This document shows, piece after piece, positions 6,687 through 13,821 of a stretch of DNA of 28,882 nt. The translations under genes and the position numbers were made by a program. The stretch's first letter is position 1, and the number at the start of each line of letters is the position of its first letter. Under the pieces are notes generated by a model, which searched no databases, was not told the origin of the DNA, and was given only the letters and a program-made list of their open reading frames with translations. The DNA is from Syntrophomonas sp. UBA4911 (GTDB taxonomy: Bacteria; Bacillota; Syntrophomonadia; Syntrophomonadales; Syntrophomonadaceae): positions 1 to 28,882 of the forward strand of contig DHCD01000022.1 in NCBI GenBank assembly GCA_002398105.1, given 5' to 3'.

Positions 6687-7736
6687 ATGGAGCTTGAACA
6701 ATTAATAAAAAAAATCGAACCGCTGGATAGGAACGCCATGAAAAAGGCAGTTGACCGCTTGAATAGCTTAACCAAGCCGCAAGGAAGTCTGGGGGTTTTG
6801 GAGGATATCGTTATTCAGTTAGCTGGAATTACCGGAGCTGTCATGCCCCAAGTAAAAAATAAAGTGGTTATTGTCATGGCCGGCGACCATGGTGTGGTGG
6901 AGGAGGGGGTAAGTTCCGCCCCCCAGTCGGTTACACCGCAAATGGTATATAATTTTTTGAATGGCGGAGCCGGGATAAATGTGCTGGCCCGTTGTGCCGG
7001 AGCTCAGGTGAAAGTTGTCGATGTCGGGGTTGCCGATCCGACTTTGAACAGCCCCGGCCTGATTTCCCGGAAGGTAAGGCTGGGTACGGCCAATATGGCC
7101 AAAGAACCGGCTATGTCCCGGGAGGAAGCCATTGCTGCTGTGAAAATAGGGATAGAAGTCGCCCAAGGGGAAATAGACCAGGGGATAAATTTACTGGCCA
7201 CTGGTGAAATGGGAATCGGCAATACAACTTCCAGCAGCGCCATTCTCGCGGTTTATTCCGATGCAGCCTTGTCTACGATAGTCGGCCCCGGGGTAGGACT
7301 AAGTAATGAAGGAGTGCTTAATAAAATAAGAGCTATTGAGACTGCTTTAAGGGTAAATCAACCGGATCCGGCTGATCCCCTGGATGTATTAGCCAAAGTA
7401 GGGGGACTCGAGATAGCAGGCATGACCGGCCTGATTTTAGGTTCAGCTTCACGCCGGGTTCCTGTTGTATTAGATGGATTTATTTCCGGGGCTGCTGCTC
7501 TGATTGCCTATAAGATAGCTCCCCAGGTTAAAGATTACATAATAGCATCCCATCTTTCCCAGGAACCGGGTCATAAATTAGTTCTGGAGGCTATGGGTAT
7601 GGAGCCGATGTTAAGGATGCATATGCGCTTGGGTGAGGGAACCGGCGCTGCTTTGGCCTTTAACATCATAGAAGCGGCGGTCAGGATAATGAGTGAGATG
7701 GCGACATTCGAAGAAGCGGGAGTAATAATGGGGTAA
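6687..7736 (+). CDS. cobT: Nicotinate-nucleotide--dimethylbenzimidazole phosphoribosyltransferase
   Basis: CobT activates the lower-ligand base of cobalamin by making alpha-ribazole phosphate from nicotinate mononucleotide and dimethylbenzimidazole or another base. The 349-aa protein has the typical PQGSLG segment, GDHGVVEEGVS, MVYNFLNGGAGINVLAR, GEMGIGNTTSSSA, LDGFISGAAALIA and the C-terminal HLSQEPGH...LGEGTGAAL. The Glu in LGEGTG falls at residue 317, the same number as the catalytic Glu317 of Salmonella CobT. ATG 6687 follows TTAGGAGG (6670-6677); an in-frame ATG at 6666 lies before the ribosome binding site. It is the first gene under the cobalamin riboswitch and pairs with cobU five genes later. 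No cobS is present in the window. Confidence 0.96.
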   Translation: MELEQLIKKIEPLDRNAMKKAVDRLNSLTKPQGSLGVLEDIVIQLAGITGAVMPQVKNKVVIVMAGDHGVVEEGVSSAPQSVTPQMVYNFLNGGAGINVLARCAGAQVKVVDVGVADPTLNSPGLISRKVRLGTANMAKEPAMSREEAIAAVKIGIEVAQGEIDQGINLLATGEMGIGNTTSSSAILAVYSDAALSTIVGPGVGLSNEGVLNKIRAIETALRVNQPDPADPLDVLAKVGGLEIAGMTGLILGSASRRVPVVLDGFISGAAALIAYKIAPQVKDYIIASHLSQEPGHKLVLEAMGMEPMLRMHMRLGEGTGAALAFNIIEAAVRIMSEMATFEEAGVIMG

Positions 7737-7765
7737 AATAATTAAAGCAGTTTGGGGGTGGCAAA

Positions 7766-8728
7766 GTGGCTAAAGTAAAATCCAGGGGCAGTCAGCGCAG
7801 GCTTTTATCGGGTTTAATAATAATTATTTTGGTTCTGAGTTCCTTCGGTTGTAAAGGGGTTAATACCAAAATAAATGATAATACCGACCAATCTTTCCGG
7901 ACGGTCACAGATGATCTGGGAAGAAAGGTTAGTTTAAAAGCAGAGCCCGAAAGGATAGTTTCCCTGGCTCCCAGCAATACCGAGATACTATTCTATTTAG
8001 GGCTTGGCGACCGGGTGGTTGGGGACACCACTTACTGCGATTATCCCGAAGAAGCGAAACTATGCCCTAAGGTGGGGGGATTTGAAGACCCGAGTCTGGA
8101 AAAAATAGTCGCTTTGAAGCCGGATTTGGTATTAGCAACCGATATGCACCAACACTTGCTTCAGGGATTGGAAGATGCGGGATTAAATATTTTAGTTTTA
8201 AATCCCCATACCCTGGAAGAAATTTTTGCTGACATCCAACTGGTAGGAAAGGCTGCAGGTGTTGCGGATAAAGCTGACGATCTGACCCGGAGACTAAAAG
8301 ACAGGGTTGCCGCCGTAAGTCAAAAAACAGCCCGGGTTCCGGAAAACCAAAGACCGACTGTATATTATGAAATGTGGTACCAGCCGCTTATATCCATAGG
8401 CAGGGATAGCCTGATTGCACAAATGATAGAATTGGCCGGAGGTAAAAACATAACCGATGATTGCAGCGAGCCCTATCCTCAACTGAGTGAGGAAGTGATT
8501 ATTGACAAGGATCCCGAGGTGATGTTCAATTCCTATGGTCATGATAATAAAGTGATAACTACCGATGAAATTGCCGCCCGGAAGGGCTGGAAGGAAGTTG
8601 CCTGCGTTAAGACTGATAGAATCTATACGATAGACTCAGATTTACTGACCCTGTCGGGGCCTAGAATAGTTGAAGGGCTTGAGAAAATGGCAGAATTTTT
8701 ACATCCGGAACTCTTTAAATCAAACTAA
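7766..8728 (+). CDS. btuF: Cobalamin-binding lipoprotein of an ABC transporter
   Basis: Extracytoplasmic solute-binding lipoprotein of the BtuF/FecB class (320 aa). The N-terminus has basic residues, a hydrophobic segment (about 13-26) and a lipobox ending SSFGC, so it is exported and lipid-anchored. The mature part starts with TVTDDLGRKV and contains the BtuF-like SLAPSNTEILFYLGLGDRVVG and LKPDLVLATD stretches typical of the helical-backbone fold. GTG 7766 follows a GGGGGTGG ribosome binding site. It is encoded directly ahead of a permease and an ATPase in the riboswitch-controlled operon, which makes a corrinoid the likely ligand. Iron-chelate binding is the main alternative within this family. 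Confidence 0.9.
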   Translation: MAKVKSRGSQRRLLSGLIIIILVLSSFGCKGVNTKINDNTDQSFRTVTDDLGRKVSLKAEPERIVSLAPSNTEILFYLGLGDRVVGDTTYCDYPEEAKLCPKVGGFEDPSLEKIVALKPDLVLATDMHQHLLQGLEDAGLNILVLNPHTLEEIFADIQLVGKAAGVADKADDLTRRLKDRVAAVSQKTARVPENQRPTVYYEMWYQPLISIGRDSLIAQMIELAGGKNITDDCSEPYPQLSEEVIIDKDPEVMFNSYGHDNKVITTDEIAARKGWKEVACVKTDRIYTIDSDLLTLSGPRIVEGLEKMAEFLHPELFKSN

Positions 8729-8740
8729 GGGGTTTATTTT

Positions 8741-9817
8741 TTGAAAGCCCCTGGTCAGGAAGCTGATGATATGATTCGCAATAATTTTATAAAACGATCG
8801 GCCTTATTTACTTTATTGCTTGTTTTTTTGCTGGCATCTTTGATAGCAGGCGTCAGTATAGGTGCGGTTTCCATACCGCCAAGTGAAGTAATCAGAATTT
8901 TGTTCAGTCATATTCCGGGATTTGACAGTTATCTGACTGCAGGTTTATCGCCTGAGCATGAAACAATAATCCTAACTATGAGATCTCCCCGAGTAGTCTT
9001 GGTCGCTTTGGTGGGAGCAGGGCTGGCTTTAGCAGGAGCCACCTTCCAGGGCATATTCCGCAATCCGATGGCAGACCCCTATGTTATTGGGGTATCATCA
9101 GGAGCTGCTTTGGGTGCGGTTATAAGTATACTGGTGCAGTCGATCGGGCATATTCCCTTTTATTTTGCAACTCCGGCTTTTGCTTTCGTTTTCGCCGTAG
9201 TGACAATCCTGGTAGTATACAGTCTGGCCCGGGTAGGGGGAAAAGCTCCGGTTATGACTCTGCTTTTGGCAGGAATAGCAGTCAGTTCATTACTTTCAGC
9301 ACTGGTATCGCTGTGCATGTTTTTCAGCGGTAATCAGCTGCACCAGGTAGTGTTCTGGCTTATGGGAGGCTTTTCCGGTCGGGGATGGGATTATATTTAT
9401 ATATTTATTCCTTATGGAATGGTGGGAGCAACGGTGATATTCATATATGCGCGGGAATTGAACGCTATGCTGTTAGGTGAAGAACCGGCCCAGCACCTGG
9501 GAGTTGAGGTGGAACGGGTTAAACGCCGTCTGCTGATAGCAGCCGCCCTGCTGACCGGCGCATGTGTGTCTGTCAGCGGTTTGATTGGTTTTGTAGGGCT
9601 GGTAATCCCACATATAGTACGCATGCTCTTTGGTCCTGATCACCGTACATTGCTCCCGGCCGCAGCTTTAATCGGAGCAGTTTTTTTATTAGTTGCCGAT
9701 ATATTGGCCAGAGTTGTTATTGCTCCTTCAGAATTGCCGGTAGGAATTGTAACCGCCCTGATTGGCGGACCATTTTTCATTTATCTTTTGCGCAGGCAAA
9801 AAAATTCCATGTTTTAA
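8741..9817 (+). CDS. btuC: Cobalamin ABC transporter permease (FecCD family)
   Basis: An integral membrane permease of the BtuC/FecCD family (348-358 aa), with the expected series of about ten hydrophobic helices. The first helix begins near residue 15, and the family signature AGATFQGIFRNPMADPYVIG is followed by SSGAALGA. The segment GLIGFVGLVIPHIVRM and the C-terminal PSELPVGIVTALIGGPFF are also typical. TTG 8741 has AAGGGG 8 nt upstream; ATG 8771, just before the first helix, is an alternative with weaker AGGA. It lies 12 bp after btuF and 17 bp before the ATPase gene. Only one permease gene is present, so it should act as a homodimer. Confidence 0.92.
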   Translation: MKAPGQEADDMIRNNFIKRSALFTLLLVFLLASLIAGVSIGAVSIPPSEVIRILFSHIPGFDSYLTAGLSPEHETIILTMRSPRVVLVALVGAGLALAGATFQGIFRNPMADPYVIGVSSGAALGAVISILVQSIGHIPFYFATPAFAFVFAVVTILVVYSLARVGGKAPVMTLLLAGIAVSSLLSALVSLCMFFSGNQLHQVVFWLMGGFSGRGWDYIYIFIPYGMVGATVIFIYARELNAMLLGEEPAQHLGVEVERVKRRLLIAAALLTGACVSVSGLIGFVGLVIPHIVRMLFGPDHRTLLPAAALIGAVFLLVADILARVVIAPSELPVGIVTALIGGPFFIYLLRRQKNSMF

Positions 9818-9834
9818 TTATTGGAGGGGTGATA

Positions 9835-11109
9835 ATGCTTCTTAATATATTGGGTGTCACTTGCGGCTATGGTGCTTCTCTGGTGTTGAAGGATGCCAGT
9901 GTGCAGATAAATAGCGGGGACTTTGTGGGAATTGTAGGACCCAATGGATCCGGAAAATCTACTCTTCTCCGTACTATTAGCCGCATATTACAGCCTTTCT
10001 ATGGGAAGGTGCTGTTAAAGGGGGAAGATATATACCATATACCGGTCGCCGAAATTGCCAAGAAAATGGCGGTATTGACCCAGGAGCCAGGTCTGGATTT
10101 CCCTTTTACGGCTAAAGATGTTGTTACGATGGGGCGCCTTCCCCATATAAAACGTTTTGCCCGCGAGAGCGCAAGGGACGTGGAAGCAATTGCCAGAGCT
10201 ATGGATCTGACCGACACGGCCGGACTGGCTGACCGTCAGGTAAACGAACTCAGCGGCGGAGAAAAACAGCGGGTATTATTAGCCCGGGCATTGGCCCAGG
10301 AGCCTGAAATACTTCTCCTGGACGAACCTACTTCCTATTTGGATCTGAATTATCAGATAGAAATAATGGAACTCCTGGCTCGGCTTCGTCGTGAGTACGG
10401 TCTTACTATTGTTACGGTTCTTCATGATCTTAATTTGGCGTCCCGCTATTGCGATTACTTGGTGGTAGTCAAGCAAGGTTCGATACATACTGTCGGTACA
10501 CCTCGTCAGGTGATTACAGTCGATACTATAAAGGAAGTGTACGGCTGTGAAGTCAGAGTGGAATACCCTGATTCCACCGGGCACCCTTATATCGTTTTTA
10601 ATGATGAACCGATCGGCATCGCAGAGGAAGACGGTGAACGCCGGGTACACGTGGTTGGGGGCGGCGGATCAGGTGTGGTGCTGTTAAGAAATTTGCTCAG
10701 CCGGGGTTGGAAAGTAAGTACCGGTGTGGTAAATGTAGGCGACAGCGATTGGCAGGAAGCCTGCCGTCTGGGGATAAGTATTATTGAAGCGCCGCCCTTT
10801 TGCAGTGTGGGGGTAAATGAAATAAGGCAGAATAAAGAGATGATACAAAGGGCGGATTTCATAATATTGGCGGGGATTCCCTTTGGAACCGGAAATATTA
10901 AGAACCTGGAATGTGTGCTGGAGGAGGCGGAAAAAGGAAGCCCGGTCATAGTAATTGATAATATTGATATATGTAAACGTGATTACACCGGAGGAAAGGC
11001 GGCCGAGCTTTATAAATGTCTGCTCCGGAGCGGGGTGCATACGGTTAATAGCGAATGGCAGGCTATTCAGTTAATGAAAGGAGACCGGGAAAATGTCGTC
11101 CAGAGGTAA
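9835..11109 (+). CDS. btuD: Cobalamin ABC transporter ATPase with an extra C-terminal Rossmann-like domain
   Basis: The N-terminal 250 or so residues are a FecE/BtuD-type ATPase with Walker A GPNGSGKST, Q-loop LTQEPG, signature LSGGEKQR, Walker B ILLLDEP and H-loop VLHDL. It powers uptake through the BtuC-like permease. The protein is 424 aa, about 160 longer than the usual 255-265. The extra C-terminal part begins near residue 265 with HVVGGGGSGVVLLRNLLSRG, a glycine-rich Rossmann-like start, and continues through ADFIILAGIPFGTGN and SPVIVIDNID. I cannot assign its function; binding a nucleotide or corrinoid is possible. ATG 9835 is preferred over GTG 9829, which overlaps the GGAGGGG site. 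The 3' end overlaps cobU by 17 nt. Confidence 0.9.
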   Translation: MLLNILGVTCGYGASLVLKDASVQINSGDFVGIVGPNGSGKSTLLRTISRILQPFYGKVLLKGEDIYHIPVAEIAKKMAVLTQEPGLDFPFTAKDVVTMGRLPHIKRFARESARDVEAIARAMDLTDTAGLADRQVNELSGGEKQRVLLARALAQEPEILLLDEPTSYLDLNYQIEIMELLARLRREYGLTIVTVLHDLNLASRYCDYLVVVKQGSIHTVGTPRQVITVDTIKEVYGCEVRVEYPDSTGHPYIVFNDEPIGIAEEDGERRVHVVGGGGSGVVLLRNLLSRGWKVSTGVVNVGDSDWQEACRLGISIIEAPPFCSVGVNEIRQNKEMIQRADFIILAGIPFGTGNIKNLECVLEEAEKGSPVIVIDNIDICKRDYTGGKAAELYKCLLRSGVHTVNSEWQAIQLMKGDRENVVQR

Positions 11110-11668
11110 GCTGGTTTTTGTAACCGGCGCGGCCCGAAGCGGCAAGAGCTTTTTTGCCGAAAATATGGCTGCAGACTTAGAAAAAGAATTAGCCGGAAAG
11201 GTGACTTATATTGCTACCTGTGTTCCCGGAGATGATGAAATGCGGGAGCGGGTAGCCCGCCACCAGGCCCGCCGGCCTTCTGCCTGGCAGACCATAGAAG
11301 AGCCTTTAAATCCTGCTCGGGTTGTTAAACAATTGGATGGAGAGGCTCATATCTTTCTTTTGGATTGTTTGACTCTGCTGATCAGCAACTTAATTTTACA
11401 GCCGGATATAGAACCGGATGAGGAACAGGTGGTGGATAAGATTGCGGAATTGGCTCAGGTGGGTTATGAGTCGGCCGCTCACGTAATCATAGTTTCCAAT
11501 GAGGTGGGATGGGGGATTGTCCCCGGAGATCCTCTCTCCCGACTTTACAGGGACATCATTGGACGGGCCAATCAAAAGATAGCCGCCTGTGCCGACCAGT
11601 CCTATATCACCATTGCGGGGATCCCGGTCGAATTAAAAGCGTTAGAAAATGCTCTCCTGAAGCGGTAG
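11093..11668 (+). CDS. cobU: Adenosylcobinamide kinase / adenosylcobinamide-phosphate guanylyltransferase
   Basis: A bifunctional enzyme of corrinoid salvage: it phosphorylates adenosylcobinamide and then attaches GMP, making AdoCbi-GDP for joining to alpha-ribazole. The 191-aa protein has Walker A GAARSGKS near residue 12, the RVARHQARRPSAW segment with His57 as the likely guanylylated residue, LLDCLTLLISN (Walker B region), and SNEVGWGIVPGDPLSRLYRD followed by GRANQ. All are standard for CobU/CobP. It starts inside the end of the btuD-like gene (17-nt overlap), preceded by AAAGGAGA, so translation is probably coupled. With cobT and the transporter it forms a scavenging route for incomplete corrinoids. 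CobS and CobC are not in the window. Confidence 0.96.
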   Translation: MSSRGKLVFVTGAARSGKSFFAENMAADLEKELAGKVTYIATCVPGDDEMRERVARHQARRPSAWQTIEEPLNPARVVKQLDGEAHIFLLDCLTLLISNLILQPDIEPDEEQVVDKIAELAQVGYESAAHVIIVSNEVGWGIVPGDPLSRLYRDIIGRANQKIAACADQSYITIAGIPVELKALENALLKR

Positions 11669-11877
11669 GCTTTCCGGCCCGGAATCCGGTTTTTTCTCCT
11701 GCCAGGTCTGATCAGGCCATACGCCGGTAAGCTTAACCAGGCAAAGCTCGGCCATAAAACGTATGATGAGTTTACAGAGGTCCGAAAAATTTAATAGCGC
11801 ATCGGGCAAAAGGGCAACGCAGGCGAAATAATGCAACAAAAAAAGAAAACTGCAGTTGTTGCCTAAATGCAATCTGA

Positions 11878-11909
11878 GTAAAGGGAATAGTTTTTGCTAT
11901 TCCCTTTAC
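11878..11909 (+). terminator. Strong hairpin, probable terminator of the corrinoid operon
   Basis: A perfect 13-bp stem runs 11878-11890 against 11897-11909 (GTAAAGGGAATAG / CTATTCCCTTTAC) with a 6-nt loop, TTTTTG. There is no proper T-run after it, so termination efficiency on the + strand is uncertain. It may instead be a stabilising 3'-end structure. Confidence 0.55.
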
Positions 11910-11995
11910 TATGTGCAAAGCGCTTGAACAGCCTTGAAAGTTGCATACCGGCAATAGTTGTTGTATCAAGGCCTGAGTCAGATAAACCGCCGATT

Positions 11996-12013
11996 TGTTG
12001 AGTCGCTGCAACA
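11996..12013 (+). promoter_or_regulatory. Putative activator binding site (UAS) for the second sigma-54 promoter
   Basis: TGTTG-N8-CAACA is centred about 83 bp upstream of the -24 GG at 12087-12088. Motif, spacer length and distance all match the site at 300-317 upstream of the mutase operon. A further TGTTG half-site lies at 11959-11963. Binding by a shared enhancer-binding protein is inferred. Confidence 0.6.
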
Positions 12014-12085
12014 GTTGAGACGGAGATATGTGGCTAAAGGTCCTGTAATCCCCGATTTTCAGGGAACAGAGAAGGCGGGTTTAAC

Positions 12086-12101
12086 TGGCATGATAGTTGC
12101 T
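12086..12101 (+). promoter_or_regulatory. Sigma-54 (-24/-12) promoter of the CoA-transferase operon
   Basis: TGGCAT-N5-TTGCT, with GG at 12087-12088 and GC at 12099-12100. It differs from the promoter at 392 only at the sixth core base and within the spacer, and is followed by the same TAT. Expected transcript start is near 12112, giving a leader of about 190 nt before the AbrB-like gene. Confidence 0.75.
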
Positions 12102-12253
12102 ATATAAAAGATTGAATCCAGTATATGCTGGTTTATCAGTCGTAAAGTGAAAGAGCCGGAGAGCTGATTTTTAAAATCGTATGTTGAACTGCTAGTTAAC
12201 TAAACGAATAAAGGAGGTGATCAAATATATCGCATTAATATTTAGAGTTTACA

Positions 12254-12283
12254 GGTTGGCATTAACCTGCCAACCGTATTTTT
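12254..12283 (+). terminator. Leader hairpin with T-run (possible attenuator)
   Basis: GGTTGGCA (12254-12261) and TGCCAACC (12268-12275) form a perfect 8-bp stem with a 6-nt loop, followed by GTATTTTTT. It sits inside the predicted transcript of the second sigma-54 operon, about 20 nt before the first start codon. Read-through would therefore have to be regulated or incomplete. An upstream GTG frame from 12217 spans the hairpin and stops overlapping the ATG at 12303. Confidence 0.55.
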
Positions 12284-12302
12284 TAAGAGAGGAGTCGATA
12301 AT

Positions 12303-12524
12303 ATGACTGTTAAAACAACTATAACGATTGATGAAAATGGTCAGATACTACTCCCGTTGGAGGTTAATCAATATCTCAATGTACAGAATTACGATTGGCT
12401 TCAGGTAAGAATCCAATCAGACGGCATAGTAATCATTCCTCCCCAGGAGCTGGACGAGGAAATAGTCCAGGAACTCATTCGGGCAGGCATATTGATAGAC
12501 ATAGTACCCAATAGTGAACTATAG
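12303..12524 (+). CDS. AbrB/SpoVT-like small DNA-binding protein
   Basis: A 73-aa protein whose first 48 residues fit the swapped-hairpin AbrB pattern: ITIDENGQILLP, then a short helix (LEVNQYLNV), then WLQVRIQSDGIVIIPP. A short acidic tail (DEEIVQELIRAGILID) follows. Such proteins act as dimeric transition-state regulators or as antitoxins; no toxin gene is adjacent, so a transcriptional role is more likely. ATG 12303 follows AGAGAGGAG. It is the first gene of the second sigma-54-type operon, 59 bp before the M24 gene, and could autoregulate the leader, though no site for that can be pointed to. Confidence 0.7.
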   Translation: MTVKTTITIDENGQILLPLEVNQYLNVQNYDWLQVRIQSDGIVIIPPQELDEEIVQELIRAGILIDIVPNSEL

Positions 12525-12583
12525 GAACCGGTCAATCCATAAGAATTAACGATTTATTTTAAGGGAAGGGAGGACAGGAAGAA

Positions 12584-13774
12584 ATGGAGATGAGATTAAC
12601 TCCCTCATCAGAAATAGAAGCAAGAATTGCCAGGCTTCAGGGGAAAATGGCGCAAGAAAAATTAGACGGAACCATTATCGTACTCAACAGTGACCTGTTT
12701 TACTTTACCGGGACCGTGCAGACAGCCTATCTTTATGTCCCCGTCGGCGGAGACCCGGTATTTATGATCAAGAAAAGCTTGAAGCGCGGTATGGCTGAGT
12801 CGCCGCTGAAAAATATCGTTCCCCTTAATAGCCCTAAAGAGATACCGGGAATTCTTGCCGCCTTTAATTACACCAATCATGACCGCCTGGGACTTGAGTT
12901 GGATGTATTGCCGATGAACTTATTTAAAATGTATCAAAAAATTTTCCCGGACACTGAATTTAAGGATATTTCTCCTTCAATTAAGGAAATCCGCTCTATT
13001 AAGTCGCCATATGAAATAGAGCTCTTGGGCGAGGCGCTCAATGTAATAGATAAAGCCCATTTGGCGGTACCGTCATTTTTGCGGGAAGGAATGTTGGAAA
13101 TTGAGCTGGCAGCATTATTTGAAGCTGAGATGCGTAAGCGGGGGTATTCAGGCTGCTGCAAAATGCGGGCGTTTAATCAGGAGCTTTTCCTGGGAAATAC
13201 GTGTACAGGAAGCAGCGGGGCTTTTCCGAGTTTTTTTGACGGGCCGGTTGGGGGCCCCGGGGTCGCTGTCACCCATCCCCATGGCGCCGGATGGAAGAAA
13301 ATTAACCGCAATGAGGTCGTCCTGATTGATTATACTTGTGTGATTCATGGCTATACCGGCGATCAAACCCGTATATTCTGCATCGGGGAACTTACGCCGC
13401 GGATGGTCAGGGCATTTGAAGATGCGTTATTTATTCAAAGGGAAGTAATTAAAGCTGTTAAACCCGGAACTCCGGCGGAGGAACCTTATTTATTGGCGGT
13501 AAAATTAGCTGAAGAGATGGGATACAAAGATAATTTTATGGGCTTTAAGGAAGAAAGAGTTAAATTTATTGGTCATGGAATAGGCCTGGAATTGGATGAA
13601 CTGCCCATACTGGCCAAAGGAATCAAAACCCCTATTGTGCCGGGGATGACTTTTGCCCTGGAACCTAAGCTGGTTTTCCCTGAAGGCGCTATCGGAACCG
13701 AAAACAGCTTCGTAATGACTGAGCAAGGCCCCGACTATTTAAGCATTACCCCTGAAGTCATTACTTATGTTTAA
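12584..13774 (+). CDS. M24 family metallopeptidase-like protein (Xaa-Pro peptidase/prolidase type)
   Basis: A 396-aa pita-bread-fold protein with an N-terminal creatinase-like domain (about 10-145) and a C-terminal M24 domain. The five expected metal ligands are visible: Asp249 and Asp260 (in LIDYTCVIHGYTGDQTR), His331 (in GHGIGL), Glu360 (in FALEP) and Glu373 (in GTENS). The His normally found in the GHGIGLxxHE motif is Asp338 here (GLELDELP), so catalytic behaviour may differ from classical aminopeptidase P. It lies 47 bp before the CoA-transferase genes, which suggests a role in amino-acid or amide substrate processing in that pathway rather than general peptide turnover; this is inference. 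ATG 12584 follows GGGAGG; ATG 12590 is possible. Confidence 0.85.
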   Translation: MEMRLTPSSEIEARIARLQGKMAQEKLDGTIIVLNSDLFYFTGTVQTAYLYVPVGGDPVFMIKKSLKRGMAESPLKNIVPLNSPKEIPGILAAFNYTNHDRLGLELDVLPMNLFKMYQKIFPDTEFKDISPSIKEIRSIKSPYEIELLGEALNVIDKAHLAVPSFLREGMLEIELAALFEAEMRKRGYSGCCKMRAFNQELFLGNTCTGSSGAFPSFFDGPVGGPGVAVTHPHGAGWKKINRNEVVLIDYTCVIHGYTGDQTRIFCIGELTPRMVRAFEDALFIQREVIKAVKPGTPAEEPYLLAVKLAEEMGYKDNFMGFKEERVKFIGHGIGLELDELPILAKGIKTPIVPGMTFALEPKLVFPEGAIGTENSFVMTEQGPDYLSITPEVITYV

Positions 13775-13821
13775 CAATTTAGAAAATAATTTCCTATTAA
13801 ATTATACGAGGAGGCTTTAAT

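Larger units (their letters stand above)
11669..12302 (+). other. Gene-free regulatory region between cobU and the second sigma-54 operon
   Basis: A weak CCGG/CCGG stem followed by six T (11671-11696) may end the cobU transcript. Bases 11700-11830 show nothing recognisable. GCAACA (11833-11838) pairs with TGTTGC (11857-11862). A very stable 13-bp hairpin (11878-11909), a TGTTG half-site (11959-11963), a TGTTG-N8-CAACA palindrome (11996-12013) and a sigma-54-type promoter (12086-12101) follow. The leader then has a strong Shine-Dalgarno AAAGGAGGTG (12210-12219) with no normal start codon at the right distance, and a hairpin with a T-run (12254-12283). Confidence 0.65.

Noticed and set aside
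10587..11040. Long minus-strand open frames opposite the btuD-like and other genes
   Set aside because: They lie entirely opposite well-supported genes, lack ribosome binding sites and show no recognisable motifs; they are coding shadows.
12303..12524. AbrB-like protein as the antitoxin of a toxin-antitoxin pair
   Set aside because: No small toxin gene overlaps or follows; the next gene is a 396-aa M24 protein 59 bp away.
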